Of a DNA stretch of 64,000 bases, positions 1-8,773 are shown one piece after another. Position 1 is the stretch's first letter. Each line of letters starts with the position of its first letter. The notes beneath the pieces are model-generated. The model searched no databases and was not told the DNA's origin. It saw only the letters and a program-made list of their open reading frames with translations. Made by a program: the position numbers and the translations under genes. The stretch is from Mycolicibacterium parafortuitum (lineage in GTDB: Bacteria; Actinomycetota; Actinomycetes; Mycobacteriales; Mycobacteriaceae): the NCBI RefSeq assembly GCF_002086815.1, contig NZ_MVID01000027.1, forward strand, positions 24,986 through 88,985. The letters are read 5' to 3'.

Positions 1-532
1 GCTCGGAGATGATCTCGAAGCTCTCCCCCAGGTCGTTGACGTCCTCGGCGCCGGCGTCGAGCACCGCGGTCAGCACGTCGTCCTCGGTGAGGCCGTTCTT
101 TTCCAGCGTGACCACACCTTTGCGGGTGAACAGGTAGGACACCGAGCCGGGATCGGCCATGTTGCCGCCGTTGCGGGTCATCGCCACGCGCACCTCGCCG
201 GCCGCACGGTTCTTGTTGTCGGTGAGGCACTCCACGAGGATCGCGACACCGTTGGGGCCGTAGCCCTCGTAGGTGATGTTCTGCCAGTCGGCGCCGCCGG
301 CCTCTTCACCCGCGCCGCGCTTGCGCGCGCGCTCGATGTTGTCGTTGGGGACCGAGTTCTTCTTGGCCTTCTGGATGGCGTCGTAGAGCGTCGGGTTTCC
401 GCCGGGGTCGCCGCCCCCGGTCCTGGCCGCCACCTCGATGTTCTTGATCAGCTTGGCGAAGTTCTTGCCGCGGCGCGCGTCGATCACGGCCTTCTTGTGC
501 TTGGTGGTGGCCCACTTGGAATGGCCGCTCAT
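1..532 (-). CDS. yebC: YebC/PmpR-family regulatory/translation factor, 3' end beyond the window
   Basis: The product begins MSGHSKWATTKHKKAV, the diagnostic N-terminus of the YebC/PmpR family (DUF28), and continues with the family block GGNPTLYDAIQKAKK. About 177 residues are visible and the C-terminal part lies to the left of base 1. Family members of about 250 residues act as DNA-binding regulators or as factors that relieve ribosome stalling at proline stretches; which role applies here cannot be told from sequence. It sits just before the pdxT-tesB-pdxS genes on the same strand, as in M. tuberculosis Rv2603c-Rv2606c, with the plus-strand acyl-CoA dehydrogenase inserted between. The start is the ATG complementary to 530-532. 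Confidence 0.95.
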   Translation of the reverse strand, partial: MSGHSKWATTKHKKAVIDARRGKNFAKLIKNIEVAARTGGGDPGGNPTLYDAIQKAKKNSVPNDNIERARKRGAGEEAGGADWQNITYEGYGPNGVAILVECLTDNKNRAAGEVRVAMTRNGGNMADPGSVSYLFTRKGVVTLEKNGLTEDDVLTAVLDAGAEDVNDLGESFEIISE

Positions 533-716
533 GCAGGTACTACCTTCTTCGTCTGATCGTCGGGGCGTGCTACATCAAAGTCCGATCGATCAGTCTACGT
601 GGGCGTTCGCCCGGATTCCGAACGTGTTCACCCCGAAATCGCCGGGATTCGCCGCTCGGAGACCGCCGGCGCCCCCTGTGAGCGGTGTTACATGGGCCAC
701 AAATGGTGCGCAGCTT

Positions 717-736
717 ATCTTACTCAGGAGTAAGAT
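717..736. promoter_or_regulatory. Perfect 9-2-9 palindrome, probable TetR-type operator for the acyl-CoA dehydrogenase gene
   Basis: ATCTTACTC-AG-GAGTAAGAT is a perfect inverted repeat ending 8 bp before the ATG at 745, so it also covers the expected ribosome-binding region. The short-spacer, A/T-containing palindrome in GC-rich DNA is typical of TetR-family operators at fatty-acid genes. No regulator gene for it is seen nearby, so the binding protein is unknown. Confidence 0.6.
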
Positions 737-744
737 CTCCTGTC

Positions 745-1956
745 ATGACCTTCTCTCTCGAGCTGTCCCCGGACCTGGTCGACGTCCAGAAGTGGGTGCA
801 CGAGTTCGCCGCCGACGTCGTCCGCCCCGCCGCCGCCGAATGGGACGAGCGGGAGGAGACGCCGTGGCCGGTCATCCAGGAGGCCGCCAAAGTCGGCCTC
901 TACTCGATGGAGCTGTTCGCCGAGCAGGCCGCAGAACCGTCCGGCCTGGGCATGATCGTCGTCTTCGAGGAGATGTTCTGGGGTGACGCCGGCATCGCGC
1001 TGGCGATCCTCGGAACCGGCCTCGCGGCGGCCTCGCTGGCCGCCAACGGCACTCCGGAGCAGGTCGGCGAATGGGTGCCGCAGATGTTCGGCACCATCGA
1101 CGAACCCAAGGTCGCGGCGTTCTGTTCCTCCGAGCCCGGCGCGGGCTCCGACGTCGGCGCCATCCTGACCCGCGCCCGCTACGACGAGGCGACCGACGAG
1201 TGGGTGCTCAACGGCACCAAGACGTGGGCGACCAACGGCGGCATCGCCAACGTGCACGTCGTCGTCGCGTCGGTGCACCCGGAACTGGGCGCGCGCGGTC
1301 AGGCGTCGTTCATCATCCCGCCCGGCACCAAGGGCCTGAGCCAGGGCCAGAAGTTCCGCAAGCACGGCATCCGCGCCTCGCACACCGCCGAGGTGGTGCT
1401 CGAGGACGTCCGCATCCCGGGCCGGATGATCATCGGCGGCAAGGAGAAGTTCGACGCCCGCATCGCCAGGGTCCGCGAGGGCAAGAAGGCCGCAGGCCAG
1501 GCCGCGATGGCCACGTTCGAACGCACCCGCCCCACTGTCGGCGCGATGGCCGTCGGCGTGGCCCGGGCCGCCTACGAGTACGCCCGGGACTACTCGCTGG
1601 AACGCGAGCAGTTCGGCCGCAAGATCGGCGAGTTCCAGGCCGTCGCGTTCAAGCTGGCCGACATGAAAGCGCGCATCGACGCCGCCCGCCTGCTCGTGTA
1701 CCGGGCCGGCTGGATGGCCCGCAACGGCAAACCCTTCGAGAACGCCGAGGGGTCGATGGCCAAGCTCGTCGCCAGCGAGACCGCCGTGCACGTGACCGAC
1801 GAGGCCATCCAGATCCTCGGCGGCAACGGCTACACCCGCGACTACCCCGTCGAGCGGATGCACCGCGACGCGAAGATCTTCACGATCTTCGAGGGCACCA
1901 GCGAGATCCAGCGGCTGGTGATGGCCCGCGCGATCACCGGGCTGCCCATCCGCTGA
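745..1956 (+). CDS. Acyl-CoA dehydrogenase (FadE family)
   Basis: This 403-residue protein has the full acyl-CoA dehydrogenase architecture: an N-terminal helical domain, a middle beta domain with SSEPGAGSD (around residue 128), and a C-terminal helical domain with REQFGRKIGEFQAV and ILGGNGYTRDYP. The C-terminal FEGTSEIQ motif carries the usual catalytic glutamate. It should oxidise an acyl-CoA thioester to the trans-2-enoyl-CoA with FAD, passing electrons to ETF. The chain length preference cannot be read from the sequence. The ATG at 745 was chosen because the family N-terminus starts there; an in-frame upstream extension would run through the palindrome. It is a single plus-strand gene between minus-strand operons. 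Confidence 0.93.
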   Translation: MTFSLELSPDLVDVQKWVHEFAADVVRPAAAEWDEREETPWPVIQEAAKVGLYSMELFAEQAAEPSGLGMIVVFEEMFWGDAGIALAILGTGLAAASLAANGTPEQVGEWVPQMFGTIDEPKVAAFCSSEPGAGSDVGAILTRARYDEATDEWVLNGTKTWATNGGIANVHVVVASVHPELGARGQASFIIPPGTKGLSQGQKFRKHGIRASHTAEVVLEDVRIPGRMIIGGKEKFDARIARVREGKKAAGQAAMATFERTRPTVGAMAVGVARAAYEYARDYSLEREQFGRKIGEFQAVAFKLADMKARIDAARLLVYRAGWMARNGKPFENAEGSMAKLVASETAVHVTDEAIQILGGNGYTRDYPVERMHRDAKIFTIFEGTSEIQRLVMARAITGLPIR

Positions 1957-1962
1957 GCGTGG

Positions 1963-2550
1963 CTACGCCAGCGAGCTGACGAACAGCTTGTGTACCCGGC
2001 GGTCGCCGGTCACCTCCGGATGGAACGCCGTGGCCAGCATCCTGCCCTGGCGCACCGCGACCGGATGTCCGGCGGCCCGGGCCAGCACCTCGACATCCGG
2101 ACCGACCCGCTCCACCCACGGCGCCCGGATGAACACCGCGTGCACCGGCCCGTCGAGCCCGGTGAACTCGATGTCCTCCTCGAACGAGTCCACCTGACGA
2201 CCGAACGCGTTGCGGCGCACCGTCATATCGATTCCGCGCAGCGGCAGCGCCTCGCGCCCGGGCACACCCGCGTCGGCGATCTCGGTGGCCAGCAGGATCA
2301 TCCCCGCACACGACCCGTAGGCCGGCATCCCGCCGGCCAGCCGGGCCCGCAGAGGCTCCAGCAGATCGAATTCACGCAACAGATGGCTCATCGCCGTCGA
2401 CTCGCCGCCGGGGATCACCAGCCCGTCCACCGCCGCGAGCTCGGCCGCGCGGCGCACCGTGATCGCGTCCGCGCCCGCCTCGCGCAGCGCTGCCAGATGT
2501 TCGCGGGTGTCGCCCTGCAGCGCGAGCACCCCGACCCGCGGCGCGTTCAC
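1963..2550 (-). CDS. pdxT: Pyridoxal 5'-phosphate synthase glutaminase subunit PdxT
   Basis: The 195-residue class I glutamine amidotransferase carries PGGESTAMSHLLR near the N-terminus, the nucleophile motif YGSCAGMILLA, and the His-Glu pair in AFHPEVTGD. PdxT releases ammonia from glutamine for PdxS, the synthase subunit encoded two genes upstream at 3413-4318. The GTG start at 2550 overlaps the tesB stop codon by 4 bp (GTGA), which implies translational coupling. Its length matches the family. M. tuberculosis has the same order at Rv2604c-Rv2606c. Confidence 0.95.
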   Translation of the reverse strand: MNAPRVGVLALQGDTREHLAALREAGADAITVRRAAELAAVDGLVIPGGESTAMSHLLREFDLLEPLRARLAGGMPAYGSCAGMILLATEIADAGVPGREALPLRGIDMTVRRNAFGRQVDSFEEDIEFTGLDGPVHAVFIRAPWVERVGPDVEVLARAAGHPVAVRQGRMLATAFHPEVTGDRRVHKLFVSSLA

Positions 2551-3395
2551 CCTTGGCGCGGCGTGAAGTCGCGGGTGAAGCGGGTCAGCCCCTCCTGCAT
2601 CACCGCGGCGACCATCTCGCCGTAGCGGTTGTAGATCTTGCCCTGGGTCAGCGAGCGGCCCCCGCACGCCGACGGCGACGACTGGTCGTAGAGCAGCCAC
2701 TCGTCGGCACGGAACGGCCGCATGAACCACATCGCGTGGTCCAGGGAAGCCACCATCAGGTGCTTGCGCTCCTCGACGTGATTGACCTGGGCCGAGCCCA
2801 GCAGGGTCAGGTCACTCATGTAGGCGAGCGCGCAGATGTGCAGCACGTGGTCGTCGGGCAGCGGATCACGATGCCGGAACCACACCTGCTGCTGGGAGGC
2901 CTTGCCCTCGCGCACGCCGAGGCGCTCGCGCGGCACGATCCGGACGTCCCACTCGTCGAACTGTTTGAAGCTGGCGTCGTCGAACACCTTGCTGACCGAC
3001 TTGAAGTCGGGGATGTCGTCGGGCGGCACCGCGTGCGGCATCGCGTCCTGGTGCTCGATACCGCTCTGGTCGGTCTGGAACGACGCCGACATCGAGAAGA
3101 TGGTCTCGCCGTGCTGGATCGCGCTGACCCGGCGGGTGCAGAACGATCCGCCGTCGCGGATCCGCTCGACGGTGTAGACCGTCGGAGACCGGGCGTCGCC
3201 GCCGCGCAGGAAGTAGCCGTGCAGGGAGTGCACCTGGAACTTCGGGTCGACGGTGCGCACCGCGGAGACCAGGGACTGACCGGCGACGTGCCCGCCGAAG
3301 GTGCGCTGCAGGAAGCCCGACTCGGGGCTGAAGACGCCACCCCGATAGATGTTGACCTCGATCTGCTCCAGATCGAGGATCTTTTCGATCGCCAT
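2547..3395 (-). CDS. tesB: Acyl-CoA thioesterase II (TesB family)
   Basis: The 282-residue protein has the double-hotdog organisation of TesB: an N-terminal domain with FGGHVAGQSLVSA and a C-terminal domain with SLDHAMWFMRPF and VAAVMQEG. The Asp, Ser/Thr and Gln of the known TesB active site have candidates in this C-terminal stretch. It should hydrolyse medium- or long-chain acyl-CoA to free fatty acid and CoA. It lies between pdxS and pdxT, an arrangement shared with M. tuberculosis although the biochemical link to vitamin B6 is unclear. The ATG is at 3395. Confidence 0.93.
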   Translation of the reverse strand: MAIEKILDLEQIEVNIYRGGVFSPESGFLQRTFGGHVAGQSLVSAVRTVDPKFQVHSLHGYFLRGGDARSPTVYTVERIRDGGSFCTRRVSAIQHGETIFSMSASFQTDQSGIEHQDAMPHAVPPDDIPDFKSVSKVFDDASFKQFDEWDVRIVPRERLGVREGKASQQQVWFRHRDPLPDDHVLHICALAYMSDLTLLGSAQVNHVEERKHLMVASLDHAMWFMRPFRADEWLLYDQSSPSACGGRSLTQGKIYNRYGEMVAAVMQEGLTRFTRDFTPRQG

Positions 3396-3412
3396 TAGTC
3401 AGGGTGCCTGGT

Positions 3413-4318
3413 CTACCAGCCGCGCTCGGCCAGGCGGTGCGGGACCGGGATGTCGTCGACGTTGATGCCGACCATCGCCTCGCCCAGCCCGCGCGACACC
3501 TTGGCCAGCACGTCGGGATCGTCGTAGAAGGTGGTGGCCTTGACGATGGCCGCGGCCCGCTCGGCCGGGTTGCCGGACTTGAAGATGCCCGAGCCGACGA
3601 AGACGCCCTCGGCGCCGAGCTGCATCATCATCGCCGCGTCGGCCGGGGTCGCGATTCCGCCGGCGGTGAACAGTGTCACCGGCAGCTTGCCGGCCTGGGC
3701 GACCTCGACGACCAGATCGTAGGGCGCCTGCAATTCCTTTGCCGCGACGTACAACTCGTCCTCCGACAGCGAGGACAACCGACGGATCTCGCCGCCGATC
3801 TTGCGCATGTGGGTGGTGGCGTTGGACACATCCCCGGTGCCGGCCTCGCCCTTGGAGCGGATCATCGCCGCGCCCTCGGTGATGCGGCGCAGCGCCTCAC
3901 CCAGGTTGGTGGCACCGCAGACGAACGGGACGGTGAACTTCCACTTGTCGATGTGGTTGGTGTAGTCCGCGGGGGTCAGCACCTCGGACTCGTCGATGTA
4001 GTCCACCCCGAGGCTCTGCAGGATCTGAGCCTCGACGAAGTGCCCGATGCGCACCTTGGCCATCACCGGGATCGTGACGGCGTCGATGATGCCCTCGATC
4101 ATGTCGGGGTCGCTCATGCGCGACACCCCGCCCTGGGCCCGGATGTCGGCGGGCACGCGCTCGAGCGCCATCACCGCGACGGCGCCGGCACCTTCGGCGA
4201 TGCGCGCCTGCTCCGGCGTGACGACGTCCATGATGACCCCGCCCTTGAGCATCTCTGCCATGCCGCGCTTGACCCGGGCGGTTCCGCGAGCGGGAGTCCC
4301 CACACCTTCGGATTCCAC
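3413..4318 (-). CDS. pdxS: Pyridoxal 5'-phosphate synthase subunit PdxS
   Basis: This 301-residue TIM-barrel protein starts with RVKRGMAEMLKGGVIMDVV and contains PVMAKVRIGHFVEA, which holds a catalytic lysine, and the phosphate-binding FTAGGIATPADAA. With PdxT it makes pyridoxal phosphate from ribose 5-phosphate, glyceraldehyde 3-phosphate and ammonia. A purine-rich AAAGGAG lies directly upstream of the ATG at 4318. It is probably the first gene of a pdxS-tesB-pdxT operon. The pdxH and PPE genes found next to it in M. tuberculosis are absent here. Confidence 0.96.
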   Translation of the reverse strand: MESEGVGTPARGTARVKRGMAEMLKGGVIMDVVTPEQARIAEGAGAVAVMALERVPADIRAQGGVSRMSDPDMIEGIIDAVTIPVMAKVRIGHFVEAQILQSLGVDYIDESEVLTPADYTNHIDKWKFTVPFVCGATNLGEALRRITEGAAMIRSKGEAGTGDVSNATTHMRKIGGEIRRLSSLSEDELYVAAKELQAPYDLVVEVAQAGKLPVTLFTAGGIATPADAAMMMQLGAEGVFVGSGIFKSGNPAERAAAIVKATTFYDDPDVLAKVSRGLGEAMVGINVDDIPVPHRLAERGW

Positions 4319-4383
4319 TGCATTCTCCTTTAATCGCTACTGATCGAGTCTAGAGCCGGCCGCAAATCAATTCGATCCGCAGA

Positions 4384-5427
4384 TCATTTGATCGACGGCA
4401 ACGGCTCGGGCAGATGCGCACCCCGCGCGTCGGCGAGCATGTTGGCCTCGTCGAGGAGCTCACCCAACTGCCGGGGGTACACGGCCTCACCGCCGGCGAC
4501 CAGCTTTTGGATCATTGTCGCATCGCACCACCGGTGGCCATGGATGTAGGTGCGCTCCAGCCCCGAGCGGCCCGCGTCGGACGGTTCGAACCGCCCGGTG
4601 CGGTGCACGAAGTAATGCTCCTCGCTGCGCATCACCGACCCGTTGAAGTGGATGACCGCGTCGCGGCGCCACACCGGGCCGACGAGAACCTGCGGGGACA
4701 CCACCAGCCCGGTCTCCTCCTCGAGTTCGCGCGCCGCCGCCTGCGCCAGGGACTCCCCCAGCTGCGCCGCACCACCGATGGTGAACCACCACCGCGGCGG
4801 TGGTGACGTGCCACCCAGCGCCGCCGGATCAGATCCGCACAGCAACAACACGGCACCGCCCTCGTCGAGCAGCACGATGCGCGCCGAGGTCCTCCTTCGC
4901 GCCGGCGCCGGCTCCCGCGCCGACGCCTCGCCACCCTCGGCGATCTCGAAATAGGTTGGCAGGGCGGCAGTTCCACCCAGACGCAGCACGCGCACCAGTG
5001 GACGCTCACGCAACGCCAGCGTGTCGCGCACCGCGTCGTTGTGGAACCGGCGGGCCAGCAGCACCCGCGCCTCGGCATCGGCCAACTCGGCGACCAGTGC
5101 CGGTGCCAACGACGACGGGTTCACCCGCGCCAGCGCCGCCGACAGCTCGTTCTCGGCCACCTCCCGAGACGCCCGCGGGGCCCGCTCGGCGGCGTCGGCC
5201 AACGCCGCGAGCCGCTTACCCTCCGGACCACCGCCGTAGGCCTCCACCGCCACGGCGCGCGCCACCACTGCCCGGCGGGCCAGCGCGCCGTCGAGCGCCT
5301 GCCAGGACAGGTCGTAGCGCACGTGCAGCCGGTCCAGCCGCGTCGCGGTCTGATACGCCCACCCCAGCACCAGCAGCACCGCCGCCACCGCCACGGCGAT
5401 GACGACCGCCATGATCCACGGGATCAC
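4384..5427 (-). CDS. Membrane-anchored LemA-like/NUDIX hydrolase fusion (Rv2609c type)
   Basis: The 347-residue protein has an N-terminal transmembrane helix (residues 4-24). A helical segment follows (about 25-140) whose RLDRLHVRYDLSWQALDGALARR pattern resembles LemA proteins. The C-terminal domain has a complete NUDIX box at about 219-241 (GAAQLGESLAQ followed by AARELEEETG). NUDIX enzymes hydrolyse nucleoside diphosphate-linked compounds; the substrate here is unknown. Its stop lies 65 bp from pdxS and its start overlaps the pimA stop by 4 bp, so it is probably co-transcribed with the phosphoinositide genes as in M. tuberculosis. The LemA likeness is my reading by eye; the NUDIX box is certain. 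Confidence 0.85.
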   Translation of the reverse strand: MIPWIMAVVIAVAVAAVLLVLGWAYQTATRLDRLHVRYDLSWQALDGALARRAVVARAVAVEAYGGGPEGKRLAALADAAERAPRASREVAENELSAALARVNPSSLAPALVAELADAEARVLLARRFHNDAVRDTLALRERPLVRVLRLGGTAALPTYFEIAEGGEASAREPAPARRRTSARIVLLDEGGAVLLLCGSDPAALGGTSPPPRWWFTIGGAAQLGESLAQAAARELEEETGLVVSPQVLVGPVWRRDAVIHFNGSVMRSEEHYFVHRTGRFEPSDAGRSGLERTYIHGHRWCDATMIQKLVAGGEAVYPRQLGELLDEANMLADARGAHLPEPLPSIK

Positions 5428-6554
5428 GATTCGACCTGCACCTTCACGCCGGAGCCGGCGACCGTCTCATACACCCGCAGGATCTGCTTGGCGACCACCG
5501 ACCAGTCGTACCGCTGTACCGCGACCTGGGCGCGTTCCACGTAGCCGCGGCGCGCGGCGTCGTCGGAGAGCATCTCGACCAGCCCTTCGGCGAGGGCCCC
5601 GGAGTCGTCCACCGCCACCAATCTGCCCGCCTCGCCGTCCTTGAGGACCCGCCGGAAGGCATCCAGGTCGCTGGCCACCACCGCCGTGCCCGCGGCCATC
5701 GCCTCCACGAGCACGATGCCGAAGCTCTCGCCGCCGGTGTTGGGCGCGACGTACACGTCGGCGCTGCGCATCGCCGACGCCTTCGCGGCGTCGTCGACCT
5801 GGCCGAGGAAGCGCAGATGCGGCGCCAGCGGGCCGGCGTCGGCGCGCAACTGGTCCTCGTCGCCGCGGCCCACGACGAGGATCTCGACGTCAGGGAATGC
5901 GTGCACCACCGGCGGCAGCGCGCCGAGCAGCACCGACATCCCCTTGCGCGGTTCGTCGAAGCGGCCCAGGAACAGCACCGTCCGCCCCGAACGCGGATAG
6001 CCGGGCAGCAGCGGTGCGGACGCGAAACTTCCGACGTCCACCCCGTTGGGGATCTCGACGGCATCGCTGCCGAGGGCCTCCATCTGCCAGCGCCGCGCCA
6101 GGTCGGACACCGCGATGCGGCCGACGATCTTCTCGTGCATCGGCCGCAGGATCGGCTCGAACACCGACAGCGTCAGCGATTTCGTCGTCGACGTGTGGAA
6201 CGTCGCGACGATCGGGCCCTCGGCGATGTTCAGCGCCAGCATCGACAGGCTCGGGGCGTTGGGCTCGTGCAAATGCAGCACGTCGAAGCTGCCCTGCTGC
6301 AGCCACCGCTTGACCCGGCGGTGGGTGGCCGGGCCGAACCGCAGTCGTGCCACCGAGCCGTTGTACGGGATCGGCACCGCCCTGCCGCCGGAGACCACGT
6401 AGTCGGGCAGCGTGCCCTCGGCCTCCGGCGAGGACGGCGCGAGCACGCTGACGTAGTGACCGTCGGCGCGCATCACCTCGGCGAGCTGCAGCACGTGCGA
6501 CTGCACCCCGCCGGGCACGTCGAACGAGTACGGGCAGACCATGCCGATCCGCAT
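5424..6554 (-). CDS. pimA: GDP-mannose:phosphatidylinositol alpha-mannosyltransferase PimA
   Basis: The 376-residue GT4 enzyme begins MRIGMVCPYSFDVPGGVQSH, the PimA signature, and has LHLHEPNAPSLSM, the GDP-mannose-side VLFLGRFDEPRKGM and the ESFGIVLVEAMAAG motif. It adds the first mannose to the 2-position of phosphatidylinositol at the inner face of the plasma membrane, the first step to PIM, lipomannan and lipoarabinomannan. I chose the ATG at 6554 because it matches the known N-terminus; an upstream GTG would add eight residues. It follows the PatA-type acyltransferase after 31 bp and is in the conserved operon order. Confidence 0.97.
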   Translation of the reverse strand: MRIGMVCPYSFDVPGGVQSHVLQLAEVMRADGHYVSVLAPSSPEAEGTLPDYVVSGGRAVPIPYNGSVARLRFGPATHRRVKRWLQQGSFDVLHLHEPNAPSLSMLALNIAEGPIVATFHTSTTKSLTLSVFEPILRPMHEKIVGRIAVSDLARRWQMEALGSDAVEIPNGVDVGSFASAPLLPGYPRSGRTVLFLGRFDEPRKGMSVLLGALPPVVHAFPDVEILVVGRGDEDQLRADAGPLAPHLRFLGQVDDAAKASAMRSADVYVAPNTGGESFGIVLVEAMAAGTAVVASDLDAFRRVLKDGEAGRLVAVDDSGALAEGLVEMLSDDAARRGYVERAQVAVQRYDWSVVAKQILRVYETVAGSGVKVQVES

Positions 6555-6585
6555 CAGGTCAGTCGCTTCTTCGCGCAAGCGCTCA

Positions 6586-7542
6586 TCAGGTCCCCTCCAG
6601 GCGGGCCCTGCGCTCGTCCGACAGGTCCGCCACCCACTGCGGCTGCATCATGTGCCAGTCCTCGGGGTGGGCGGCGATGTTGACGGCGAACCGGTCGGCC
6701 AGCGCCTGGGTGATCGCCGGGATGTCGCCGGACGCGGTGTCGAGCTCCGGGTAGACCTGGAAACCCCAGCCGTCGCCGTCGAACCAGCAGTGCACCGGGA
6801 ACAGCGCTGCCCCGGTCTCGATCGCGAGTTTCGCCGGCCCGGCGGGCAGGCGGCTGAGCTCGCCGAAGAAGTCGACCTCGACACCGCGCCGGCTCAGGTC
6901 CCGATCGGCCATCAGGCACACGATGCCGTTGTCCAGGAGCCAGTCGCGCACCACGTCGTAGGCGGGCCGCTCGCCGCCGGTGGCGGGCACCACCCGGAAG
7001 CCGAGGCTCTCTCGGTAGGCCAGGAAGCGGTTGTACAGCGACTCCGGTTTGAGCCGTTCGGCGACGGTCGCGAACGGGCCGTGGTTCTGCACCAGGTACA
7101 CCCCGGCCATGTCCCAGTTCCCGCTGTGCGGCAGCGCCAGCACCACGCCTCGGCCGCGCTCGAGCGCCTCCCACACCAGGCCGATGTCCTCGACCCACAG
7201 CTCGGCGCCCAGCCGGGTGTGGTCCATCGCGGGCAGCCGGAACGCCTCACGCCAGTAGCGCGCGTAGGACGCCAGCGACGCCCGCATCAGCGAAGCCGGG
7301 ACCTGCTGCGGGGTGGTGCCGATCACCCGCGCCAGGTTCTTGCGCAACTGTTCGGGCCCGCCGTTGCGCGATGCCCACCGCGCCCCGGCCTGAAACGTGT
7401 TGCGCGCGACGACCTCCGGCGCCGCCCGGACCAGCCGCCAACCGGCGGCGTATCCGAGGTCGCTGAGCTGACCGGCCAGTGCCGACGGCAGCGACAACAG
7501 CCCCGTGCCACCGTGCCCGGACCCACCGGTGTCCGCGGTCAT
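6586..7542 (-). CDS. patA: Phosphatidylinositol mannoside acyltransferase PatA
   Basis: This 318-residue membrane-associated acyltransferase of the HtrB/LpxL superfamily has the catalytic HxxxxD motif as HSGNWD (about His139, Asp144). By position and similarity it is the mycobacterial enzyme that moves a palmitoyl group from palmitoyl-CoA to the mannose added by PimA. The ATG at 7542 overlaps the pgsA stop by 4 bp (ATGA). The N-terminus is about a dozen residues longer than some homologues, so a downstream start is possible. Confidence 0.93.
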   Translation of the reverse strand: MTADTGGSGHGGTGLLSLPSALAGQLSDLGYAAGWRLVRAAPEVVARNTFQAGARWASRNGGPEQLRKNLARVIGTTPQQVPASLMRASLASYARYWREAFRLPAMDHTRLGAELWVEDIGLVWEALERGRGVVLALPHSGNWDMAGVYLVQNHGPFATVAERLKPESLYNRFLAYRESLGFRVVPATGGERPAYDVVRDWLLDNGIVCLMADRDLSRRGVEVDFFGELSRLPAGPAKLAIETGAALFPVHCWFDGDGWGFQVYPELDTASGDIPAITQALADRFAVNIAAHPEDWHMMQPQWVADLSDERRARLEGT

Positions 7543-8210
7543 TGCTCCGTGGTTTCGGGCTTCGCGCCGGAATCGGGCACCACCAGCGGATCCATCGCCG
7601 CCTCGGATGTCCGCACGCTGTGCAGCCGCTGGCCGACGGTCACCAGGCTGGCCACCGCGAGCACCCACATCGCGACATGCAGCAGCCACGGCACCGGAAA
7701 CAGCGGGAAGCCGGACAGGCCGGCGCCGGTCAGCACGATGACCAGCCGTTCGGGCCGTTCGATCAGACCGCCGTCCCCGGAGAGGCCGCTGGCCTCCGCG
7801 CGCGCCTTGATGTACGAGATGACCTGCGACGACACCAGACAGATCATGGTGGCGACGACCAGTTCGGGGCTGTGCAGCCCAAACGCCGCCCACCACAGCA
7901 GGCCGCAGAACACCGCACCGTCGCTGATCCGGTCGCACGTCGCGTCCAGTACCGCCCCGAAGCGGGTGCCGCCGCCACGCTCGCGCGCCATCGCGCCGTC
8001 GAGCATGTCGGCGAGTACGAAGACGAAGACCGCGACCGCGCCCCACCACAGCTGCCCGATCGGGAACAGGGTCAGCGCGGCGAGCACTGATCCCGCGGTC
8101 CCCAGGATCGTGACGCTGTCCGGGGTCAAACCCACCTTCAGCGCACCCTTGGCCACCGGGCGCGACAGCTTCGTGTACGCCGCCCGGGTCATCAGGTAGA
8201 AGTTGCTCAC
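7539..8210 (-). CDS. pgsA: Phosphatidylinositol phosphate synthase (PgsA1)
   Basis: The 223-residue integral membrane protein has the full CDP-alcohol phosphatidyltransferase motif DMLDGAMAR followed by GAVLDATCD (D-x2-D-G-x2-A-R-x8-G-x3-D-x3-D) and several hydrophobic helices. It makes phosphatidylinositol phosphate from CDP-diacylglycerol and inositol phosphate, giving PimA its lipid substrate. The GTG at 8210 overlaps the HIT gene stop by 4 bp and is preferred; an ATG at 8225 would add five residues (MGKPE). Confidence 0.94.
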   Translation of the reverse strand: MSNFYLMTRAAYTKLSRPVAKGALKVGLTPDSVTILGTAGSVLAALTLFPIGQLWWGAVAVFVFVLADMLDGAMARERGGGTRFGAVLDATCDRISDGAVFCGLLWWAAFGLHSPELVVATMICLVSSQVISYIKARAEASGLSGDGGLIERPERLVIVLTGAGLSGFPLFPVPWLLHVAMWVLAVASLVTVGQRLHSVRTSEAAMDPLVVPDSGAKPETTEQ

Positions 8211-8773
8211 TTCTGGTTTTCCCACTCGGTCGCCAGGAGCAGCCGCGTGTCGCGCAGCAGCTGCGGGATGACCTTGGAATCGCCGATCACGGTGATGAAG
8301 TTGGCGTCCCCGCCCCAGCGAGGCACGACGTGCATGTGCAGGTGCTCCGACAGCGAACCGCCCGCGGAGGTCCCGAGGTTGAGGCCGACGTTGAAACCGT
8401 GCGGCCGTGAGACGGCCTTCATCACGCGAATGGCCTTCTGCGTGAACGCCATCAGTTCGGCGCTCTCGGCCTCGGTGAGGTTCTCCAGCTCGGCGACACG
8501 GCGGTACGGCACCACCATCAGGTGCCCCGGGTTGTACGGGTAGAGGTTGAGCACCGCGTACACCAGGTCGCCGCGGGCGACGACCAGGCCGTCCTCGTCG
8601 GACATGTTCGGGATGTCGGTGAACGGCTCCGACGAGGCCGCCGATCCGGGCTTGACCGCATCGACGATGTAGGTCATCCGGTGCGGCGTCCAGAGCCGCT
8701 GTAAACGATCTGGATCGCCGACGCCGCGGTCTACGATCGTATCCTCCGGATCCACGTCACCCCCGCTCTGCAC
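8207..8773 (-). CDS. HIT-family protein (diadenosine tetraphosphate phosphorylase type, Rv2613c-like)
   Basis: About 188 residues with the histidine-triad motif HLHMHVVPRW at around 137-146 and the preceding NLYPYNPGHLMVVP and NVGLNLGTSAGGS blocks of actinobacterial HIT hydrolases. The M. tuberculosis counterpart Rv2613c is described as an AP4A phosphorylase. It sits between thrS and pgsA, and the thrS neighbour is suggestive because aminoacyl-tRNA synthetases produce AP4A as a by-product. Two starts are possible: GTG at 8773 (17-bp overlap with thrS) or GTG at 8755 preceded by GGGGG. Confidence 0.9.
   Translation of the reverse strand: MQSGGDVDPEDTIVDRGVGDPDRLQRLWTPHRMTYIVDAVKPGSAASSEPFTDIPNMSDEDGLVVARGDLVYAVLNLYPYNPGHLMVVPYRRVAELENLTEAESAELMAFTQKAIRVMKAVSRPHGFNVGLNLGTSAGGSLSEHLHMHVVPRWGGDANFITVIGDSKVIPQLLRDTRLLLATEWENQK

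Noticed and set aside
4319..4383. Promoter -35/-10 pair for pdxS
   Set aside because: TTGATT and TAGACT occur but with a spacer far too short.
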